64,000 nucleotides of DNA, from positions 1 to 64,000 of the forward strand of contig NZ_ABCS01000019.1 in NCBI RefSeq assembly GCF_000170895.1. Direction: 5' to 3'. The position numbers and the translations under genes are program-made. The DNA is from Plesiocystis pacifica SIR-1 (GTDB taxonomy: Bacteria > Myxococcota_A > Polyangia > Nannocystales > Nannocystaceae). The notes under the pieces are model-generated. The model made no database searches and was not told the origin of the DNA. It saw only the letters and a list, made by a program, of their open reading frames with translations. Of this stretch, positions 57,522 to 64,000 are shown piece by piece; within the stretch, counting starts at the first letter, position 1; each line of letters begins with the position of its first letter.

Positions 57522-58436
57522 ATGAGCACCCAGGCCAAGCTCAACGAGATCTTGATCTTCATGGCGGTCGCCGACGCGGGGACCTTCGTCGGGGGTGGTC
57601 GCGCGCTCGGTCTCACGGGCTCGGCGGCGAGCAAGGCCGTGTTGCGCCTCGAGTCTCGCCTCGGCGCGAAGCTGCTGTACCGGACCACCCGCGCTGTCAG
57701 CCTGACCGACGAAGGGCGGGCCTTCTACAAAGGAGGGGTTCGGATCGTCGAAGCGATCGAGGCCGCGGAGTCCAGCGTCGGCGGCGACGTGGGTGAGCCC
57801 CGCGGAACCCTTCGACTCACGGTCCCCGACGCCTTCGGTCGCAGGGTGCTGATGCCGTTGGTGCGCGGGTACCTGGAGCGGTGGCCGAGCGTACGCGTGG
57901 AGATCAGCTTCACCGATCGCCCGGTCGACCTCGTCGAGGAGGGCTTCGACCTGGCGATCCGAATCGGGGGCGCGAGCGCGAGCGAAGGCCTCATCTCCCG
58001 CGTCGTCGCGCGCTACGAGGTGTTCATGTGCGCGTCGCAGGCGTACCTCGACGCCGAGGGCACGCCGCGGACCCTCGGTGAGCTGGAGGCCCACGAGGGC
58101 ATCGTGTTCCGCAGCGGAACGACCTCGCAGGCTTGGACGCTCACGAGCGCCGACGGTGAACGGGCGCGCCACCGTCCACGCTCCCGCGTCGCCCTCGACA
58201 GCGGCGAGGCCATTCGCGACGCGACGCTGGCCGGCCTCGGGATCGGCTACCTCCCCGAGTTCCTCGTCGGCGAGGACCTCGGCGCGGGACGCTTGGTCCG
58301 CCTCCTCCCCGAGATCGACGCTGGCGTCGCTCAGATCGTCGCCCTCTACCCGAGCAAGCGCATGCTCGAGCCCCGCGTCCGGCAGTTCATCGACCTCGTC
58401 ATCGCGCAGCTGCCTCACCCGAGCACGGGCGCGTGA
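57522..58436 (+). CDS. LysR-type transcriptional regulator
   Basis: A 304-residue protein. Winged-HTH about 1-65: LNEILIFMAVADAGTFVGGG, LGLTGSAASKAVLRLESRLG, LLYRTTRAVSLTDEGRAFY. Effector-binding domain about 90-300: RGTLRLTVPDAFGRRVLMPL, RVEISFTDRPVDLVEEGFDLAIRIG. The effector domain is of the branch that usually represses or activates a divergent oxidoreductase gene. It faces RidA, and both copies A1 and A2 lie directly upstream. Confidence 0.9.
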   Translation: MSTQAKLNEILIFMAVADAGTFVGGGRALGLTGSAASKAVLRLESRLGAKLLYRTTRAVSLTDEGRAFYKGGVRIVEAIEAAESSVGGDVGEPRGTLRLTVPDAFGRRVLMPLVRGYLERWPSVRVEISFTDRPVDLVEEGFDLAIRIGGASASEGLISRVVARYEVFMCASQAYLDAEGTPRTLGELEAHEGIVFRSGTTSQAWTLTSADGERARHRPRSRVALDSGEAIRDATLAGLGIGYLPEFLVGEDLGAGRLVRLLPEIDAGVAQIVALYPSKRMLEPRVRQFIDLVIAQLPHPSTGA

Positions 58437-58501
58437 CCGGGGCGGCCGCTGTCGGGGTCACGCATTGCGCCGCCCTCGCGCTTGTCGGATCATGGGCCGA
58501 C

Positions 58502-59872
58502 ATGGCCTGGGTCAAGATCAGCTCCGGGGCGCAGGCGGGCGCGCGGATCCGCCTGGACCAGAACAAGCTGACGGCCGGGCGCGACGCGGGCAACGACATC
58601 GAGCTGCGCGACAGCAAGGCGTCGCGGCGGCACCTGGAGTTCGTGTGGGTCGAGGACCACTACGAGGTGGTCGACCTGGACAGCAAGAACGGGACCCGGG
58701 TCAACGGCGTGCCGGTCGAGCGGCGGGCGCTGAGCGACGGCGACTGGATCGAGGTCGGGGGCTACGTGCTGATCTACGAGTCCGAGACCGACCTGCCCGC
58801 GCGCGACGTCCAGATCATCACGGGCTGGCTGCGGGTCGTGGCCGGGCCGCGGGCGGGGGCGACCTTCCTGCTCGGCGAGCGGACCTGCACGGCCGGGCGC
58901 GACCCGGGCAACGTGATCCAGCTGGTCGACGACGACACCTCGCGCCGCCACGTGCAGTTCAAGTGGACGGGGCAGCACTACGAGGTCCAGGACCTCAGCA
59001 GCACCAACGGGACCTTCGTCAACGAGGCGCGCATCGACGAGCCCGTGCGCCTCGACGACGGCGACCTGGTCCAGGTCGGCGCCCACGCCCTGCGCTTCGA
59101 GCTGCTCTCGGCGGCGCGCTACCGCGACGAGACCCTGCGGGCCAAGGACGTGCGCGTCGAGAACCGCGTCGAGCAGACCAAGGTCATGCGGAACCCGCTC
59201 TATCGCCGCCCGGCCGCGCGCAAGGCTGCCCGACCCGCGGTCGACTCGGAGTACGGCATCGAGCTCCACGGCGGCGACGCGGACAGCTTCGAGCACAGCG
59301 TTGAGGTGGGGCACAGCAGCTCCATCGACTTCGAGGTCGACGTGGACCTCGAGGAGAGCCTGGTCATCGACATCGAGGTGGAGTCGGGCCCGGACCTCAA
59401 CGCCGCCCTCGGGCGCTTGCTCGAGCAGGCCCGCGGCGACTCGCCCCTGGCGGATTTTTGGGCGGCCATGCTCGACCTGCTCGTCGGCGCCCTCGAGCCC
59501 GACCGGGCCCTGCTGCTGGCCTTCAAGGGCCCGAGCCTGGTCGCCCGGGGGATCTACGCCGAGGGCCGCACGGGCCACCGCTCCATGCCGCCGGACCTCG
59601 AGCAGGGGGTGGTCCGCGAGGTCCTCAGCACGCGCCGGGGCCTGTGCGTCCGCGACCTGCTCATCGGCCGGGGCGAGACCCCCGCGCGCCTGCTCTCGCT
59701 GCCGAGCACGGCTTTGTGCGCGCCCTTGAAGACCATGGCCTTCGACTGCGGCGTGGTCTACCTCGATCGCCTGGGCCCGAAGGTGCGGGCCTTCAGCGAC
59801 CACGAGCTCAACTTCTTGCGCAACGCTGCGGGGCACATCGCCGAAGGCGTGGCCGCCCGGCAGCCGCCTTGA
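58502..59872 (+). CDS. Double-FHA, GAF-domain signalling protein
   Basis: A 456-residue cytoplasmic protein. FHA 1 about 15-85 (GRDAGNDIELRDSKASRRHLEF, VDLDSKNGTRVNG). FHA 2 about 115-190 (GRDPGNVIQLVDDDTSRRHVQF, DLSSTNGTFVNE). Both keep the Arg, Ser-Arg-Arg-His and Asn of phosphothreonine binding. An acidic linker follows, then a GAF domain about 300-455 ([33 protein letters not shown]). Output domain absent, so it is likely a phosphopeptide-linked sensor for kinases. ATG at 58502 gives a compact first FHA. Confidence 0.85.
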   Translation: MAWVKISSGAQAGARIRLDQNKLTAGRDAGNDIELRDSKASRRHLEFVWVEDHYEVVDLDSKNGTRVNGVPVERRALSDGDWIEVGGYVLIYESETDLPARDVQIITGWLRVVAGPRAGATFLLGERTCTAGRDPGNVIQLVDDDTSRRHVQFKWTGQHYEVQDLSSTNGTFVNEARIDEPVRLDDGDLVQVGAHALRFELLSAARYRDETLRAKDVRVENRVEQTKVMRNPLYRRPAARKAARPAVDSEYGIELHGGDADSFEHSVEVGHSSSIDFEVDVDLEESLVIDIEVESGPDLNAALGRLLEQARGDSPLADFWAAMLDLLVGALEPDRALLLAFKGPSLVARGIYAEGRTGHRSMPPDLEQGVVREVLSTRRGLCVRDLLIGRGETPARLLSLPSTALCAPLKTMAFDCGVVYLDRLGPKVRAFSDHELNFLRNAAGHIAEGVAARQPP

Positions 59873-59944
59873 AGGGCGAGGGGCTTTCACCGCTTGGGCA
59901 CGAGCTGGGCCCTGGTTGGAGGCGATGCAAAGCATCGACCAGCT

Positions 59945-59985
59945 TTGGAGTGGATGATTAAAAAGAAAGTAAATAGCCATTGTGT
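59945..59985 (+). promoter_or_regulatory. AT-rich islet, possible UP element or promoter
   Basis: About 35 nt of A/T-rich sequence (GATTAAAAAGAAAGTAAATAG and flanks) in an otherwise 70% GC landscape, 90 nt before the ilv leader start. TTGGAG and TAAATA are spaced 19 nt; a second candidate is TTGACC (60026) with TAAGGC (60049), 17 nt apart. Which one serves ilvD is not certain. Confidence 0.4.
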
Positions 59986-60061
59986 GAGCTCACCGAAAAT
60001 CCACGACGGGGCACGTCGCTTTTCGTTGACCCCCACGGCGAAGCCGGCTAAGGCTTGAAGC

Positions 60062-60271
60062 ATGCACGGCGCCGCAGCACCGAGCCAAGCCAGGACCGCG
60101 CCCGCGGCCTGGTCTTCGGCCGCCCGCGGCCAGACGCCCTCCGCTGGCGAATTCGTGCTTCTGAGCGCCCCTAGCCCCGTGCTAGCGGGCGTTTCGCAAT
60201 TGATCGGCTCGAGCCTTCCGGTCCTCGCTCTCGTCCTCGTCCTCGTCATTGGAGGTGGGGCGGGGCTCTGA
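60062..60271 (+). CDS. ilv leader peptide (Val/Leu/Ile-rich end)
   Basis: A 69-codon frame, start uncertain (ATG at 60062 or internal GTG/TTG starts nearer the end). Its last part is LPVLALVLVLVI followed by GGGAGL: ten of twelve codons at 60215-60250 are Val, Leu or Ile. The stop TGA (60269) lies on the antiterminator arm. Such codon runs are what attenuation leaders use to sense shortage of charged branched-chain tRNA. Confidence 0.7.
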   Translation: MHGAAAPSQARTAPAAWSSAARGQTPSAGEFVLLSAPSPVLAGVSQLIGSSLPVLALVLVLVIGGGAGL

Positions 60272-60334
60272 CGCGAGACAGCAACTCGAAGCGCAGAGCC
60301 CCGCACCTCCCAAGGTCGCGGGGCTTTCGCTTTT
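60251..60334 (+). promoter_or_regulatory. ilvDCB transcription attenuator
   Basis: Antiterminator: GGAGGTG, a GGG bulge, then CGGGGCTCTG (60251-60270), can pair with CAGAGCCCCGCACCTCC (60295-60311). Terminator: AGCCCCGCACCT (60297-60308) pairs with AGGT, a bulged C, and GCGGGGCT (60313-60325) across a CCCA loop, followed by TTTCGCTTTT. The two share 60297-60308, so they exclude each other. A ribosome stalled on the Val/Leu/Ile run leaves 60251-60270 free (readthrough); one reaching the stop codon covers it (termination). Confidence 0.8.
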
Positions 60335-60437
60335 GAGGGCGTCGACGCCCGCAGGTGGGTCCTTTGACCCGGCCTCGGCCGCGCCTTGCCTCGCCTCCAA
60401 TCACCGCACTCGCGACTCGCACTCAAACGTCGTTTCA

Positions 60438-62117
<1,680 letters not shown>

Positions 62118-62164
62118 CTTCTCACCCCGACTCCAGCTCCACACCAATCCCCAGAGACAACACC

Positions 62165-63196
62165 ATGCACGTCTTCACCGAGCGAGACCTCACCACCACC
62201 CTCGACTCCTCCACCCGCGTCTGCGTCGTCGGCTACGGCAGCCAGGGCCGCGCCCACGCCCTCAACCTCCGCGACTCCGGCGTCGACGTCGTCCTGGGCC
62301 TGCGCCCGGGAGGGGCCAGCGCGCGCCAGGCCAGCGCCGAGGGCTGGTCGCCCCGGCCCATCGCCGAGGCCGTCCAGGGCGCCTCGATCGTGATGATCTT
62401 GCTGCCGGATACGGCCCAGCCGGCGGTGTTCCGCGAGGCCATCGCGCCCCACCTCGAGCCCGGCGCGCTGCTGATGTTCGCCCACGGCTTCAACGTCCAC
62501 TACGGCCAGATCGACGCGCCCGCGGGCGTCGACGTGGCCCTCGTCGCGCCCAAGTCCCCGGGCGCCATGGTCCGCCGCGAGTACACCCGCGGCTGCGGCG
62601 TGCCCTGCCTGATGGCCGTGCACCGCGACGCCACGGGCAGCGCCCGCGCGCGCACCCTGGCCTACGCCCACGCCATCGGCGGGACCCGGGCGGGGGTGCT
62701 CGAGACCAGCTTTGCCGAGGAGACCGAGACCGACCTATTCGGCGAGCAGGCCGTGCTCTGCGGCGGCGTGACCGAGCTGGTGACCAAGGGCTTCGAGACC
62801 CTGGTCGAGGCCGGCTACCAGCCCGAGATCGCCTACTTCGAGTGCCTCCACGAGCTCAAGCTGATCGTCGACCTGATGCACGAGGGCGGCCTGGCCAAGG
62901 TCCACCAGTTCGTGAGCGAGACGGCGATCTACGGCGACCTCAGCCGCGGCCCGCGGATCGTCGACGCCGGGGCCAAGGCGCGCATGAAGGAGGTCCTCGA
63001 GGAGGTCCAGACCGGGGCCTTCGCGCGGGAGTGGTTGGTCGAGAACCAGGTCGGCAAGCCCAGCTACCGGCGCATGCTCGCCCGCGACCTCGAGCACCCC
63101 ATCGAGGCCGTGGGCCGGTCCCTGCGCGCGCGCATGACCTGGCTCGAGGAGGGGCCCGGGGACGCGGACCAGGAAGACCGGAGCGCCGCGCAATGA
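62165..63196 (+). CDS. ilvC: Ketol-acid reductoisomerase (class I)
   Basis: A 343-residue NADPH-dependent enzyme. Rossmann motif [20 protein letters not shown] (21-40), the helical knot with [14 protein letters not shown] and [21 protein letters not shown] carrying the Mg ligands (Glu/Asp), and [12 protein letters not shown]. Length fits the short class I form. Its stop overlaps the ilvB start (ATGA). Confidence 0.95.
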   Translation: MHVFTERDLTTTLDSSTRVCVVGYGSQGRAHALNLRDSGVDVVLGLRPGGASARQASAEGWSPRPIAEAVQGASIVMILLPDTAQPAVFREAIAPHLEPGALLMFAHGFNVHYGQIDAPAGVDVALVAPKSPGAMVRREYTRGCGVPCLMAVHRDATGSARARTLAYAHAIGGTRAGVLETSFAEETETDLFGEQAVLCGGVTELVTKGFETLVEAGYQPEIAYFECLHELKLIVDLMHEGGLAKVHQFVSETAIYGDLSRGPRIVDAGAKARMKEVLEEVQTGAFAREWLVENQVGKPSYRRMLARDLEHPIEAVGRSLRARMTWLEEGPGDADQEDRSAAQ

Positions 63197-64000
63197 ACGG
63201 CGCCCAGGCCCTGGTCCACGCCCTCGAGGCCGAGGGCTGCACGCACGTCTTCGGCTACCCCGGCGGGGCGATCATGCCGGTCTACGACGCGCTGCGGGAC
63301 AGCCCCATCGAGCACGTCCTCGTTCGCCACGAGCAGGCGGCCGCCCTCGCGGCGGACGCCTGGGGCCGGCTGCGGCGCGAGCCCGGGGTCTGCCTGGCGA
63401 CCTCGGGGCCGGGGGCGACCAACCTCGTGACCGGCATCGCCAACGCGGCCATGGACTCGGCCCCGCTGGTCGCGATCACCGGGCAGGTCCCCACCCAGGT
63501 CCTGGGCACCGACGCCTTCCAAGAGCTCGACGTGTTCGGCGTGACCATGCCGATCGTCAAGCACAGCTTCCTGGTCCGCGACCCCGACCAGGTCGCCTCG
63601 ACCCTCCACGAGGCCTTCGCCATCGCTCGGGAGGGCCGGCCTGGGCCCGTGCTCGTCGACTTGCCCAAGGACGTGCAGATGGCCCCGGCCTCCGTCGAGG
63701 GGGCAGCTCGGCGCCCGCTCGCGGCGACCGAGCCCGTCGATCCGGCCGGCCTCGTCCGCGCCCTGGATCTCCTCGACGCCGCCGAGCGCCCCTTGGTCTA
63801 CGCGGGCGGGGGCGTGGCCATGGCCAGCGCCGTCGAGGCCTTCCGCGCCTTCATCGAGGCCAGCGGAATCCCCTGCGTCACCACCCTCAAGGGCCTGGGC
63901 CTGCTGCCCCGGGAGCACGACGCCTTCGTGGGCATGCTGGGCATGCACGGCACGACGGCCGCCAACGCCAGCGTCCAGGCCTGCGACCTGCTCGTGGTCG
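63193..64000 (+). CDS. ilvB: Acetolactate synthase large subunit (partial, runs off window)
   Basis: The first 269 residues are present. ThDP-binding N-terminal domain: [15 protein letters not shown], catalytic Glu47 in [15 protein letters not shown], and [20 protein letters not shown]. The middle domain starts near 190. It makes 2-acetolactate or 2-aceto-2-hydroxybutyrate. The order D-C-B differs from the usual ilvBNC, and a small regulatory subunit (ilvN), if present, lies beyond the window. Confidence 0.93.
   Translation, partial: MNGAQALVHALEAEGCTHVFGYPGGAIMPVYDALRDSPIEHVLVRHEQAAALAADAWGRLRREPGVCLATSGPGATNLVTGIANAAMDSAPLVAITGQVPTQVLGTDAFQELDVFGVTMPIVKHSFLVRDPDQVASTLHEAFAIAREGRPGPVLVDLPKDVQMAPASVEGAARRPLAATEPVDPAGLVRALDLLDAAERPLVYAGGGVAMASAVEAFRAFIEASGIPCVTTLKGLGLLPREHDAFVGMLGMHGTTAANASVQACDLLVV

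Overview
The window looks like a piece of a very GC-rich Myxococcota chromosome, most likely a Nannocystaceae-type marine or soil myxobacterium. The reasons are the extreme GC bias (long open frames on every strand), the many lipoproteins, FHA proteins and GAF, TPR and HEAT proteins, a Ser/Thr kinase next to a divergent sigma factor, an MXAN_5187-type C-terminal domain, an ADYC-type lipoprotein, and an RpmH-RnpA-YidD-YidC-Jag-MnmE block beside dnaA. Assignment to a genus is inference; no 16S gene is present.

Layout. 1-0.6 kb: secreted helix-hairpin-helix protein. 0.6-11.9 kb: two divergent operons for a membrane glycan system. On the minus strand are a GT2 polyprenol-phosphate glycosyltransferase, a methyltransferase, a YfhO-like membrane protein, a jelly-roll-like membrane protein and a GT39-like enzyme, all overlapping. 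On the plus strand are two GT-C enzymes. 12-20 kb: secreted VWA, lipoprotein, RDD, PDZ, SGNH and LysM/MepA envelope proteins, plus a VAT1-like oxidoreductase. 20-27.9 kb: selA, a tail-anchored FHA protein, ComEC (with a decayed beta-lactamase domain), an MXAN_5187-like protein, peptide deformylase and a SirB1 protein. 27.9-36.9 kb: mostly single metabolic genes (SDR, aminotransferase, GST, arginase, response regulator, HNH, HAD, UDG, cupin). 36.9-40.5 kb: ECF sigma factor divergent from a large TPR-like kinase. 40.7-49.2 kb: secreted proteins (ADYC lipoprotein, HEAT protein, FG-GAP/ricin protein, GH5 glycosidase). 49.2-56.7 kb: mnmE-jag-yidC-yidD-rnpA-rpmH on the minus strand, a roughly 960-bp oriC candidate, and dnaA on the plus strand. 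56.8-59.9 kb: RidA, a LysR regulator and a double-FHA/GAF protein. 60-64 kb: ilvD-ilvC-ilvB with a leader peptide and attenuator; ilvB runs off the window.

Structures outside genes. (i) The ilv operon is preceded by a reading frame ending in a Val/Leu/Ile codon run, followed by mutually exclusive antiterminator and terminator hairpins: a textbook ribosome-mediated attenuator. (ii) A dispersed repeat family of about 75-85 bp has four copies in the window. Two copies are in tandem before the LysR gene, one sits before the VAT1-like oxidoreductase and one lies upstream of a small membrane-protein gene. All read toward the gene behind them, and the copies whose second stem is intact preserve it by compensatory changes. 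(iii) A second, unrelated repeat of about 120 bp lies directly after the stop codons of selA and of the ADYC lipoprotein. These are the least-explained signals here.
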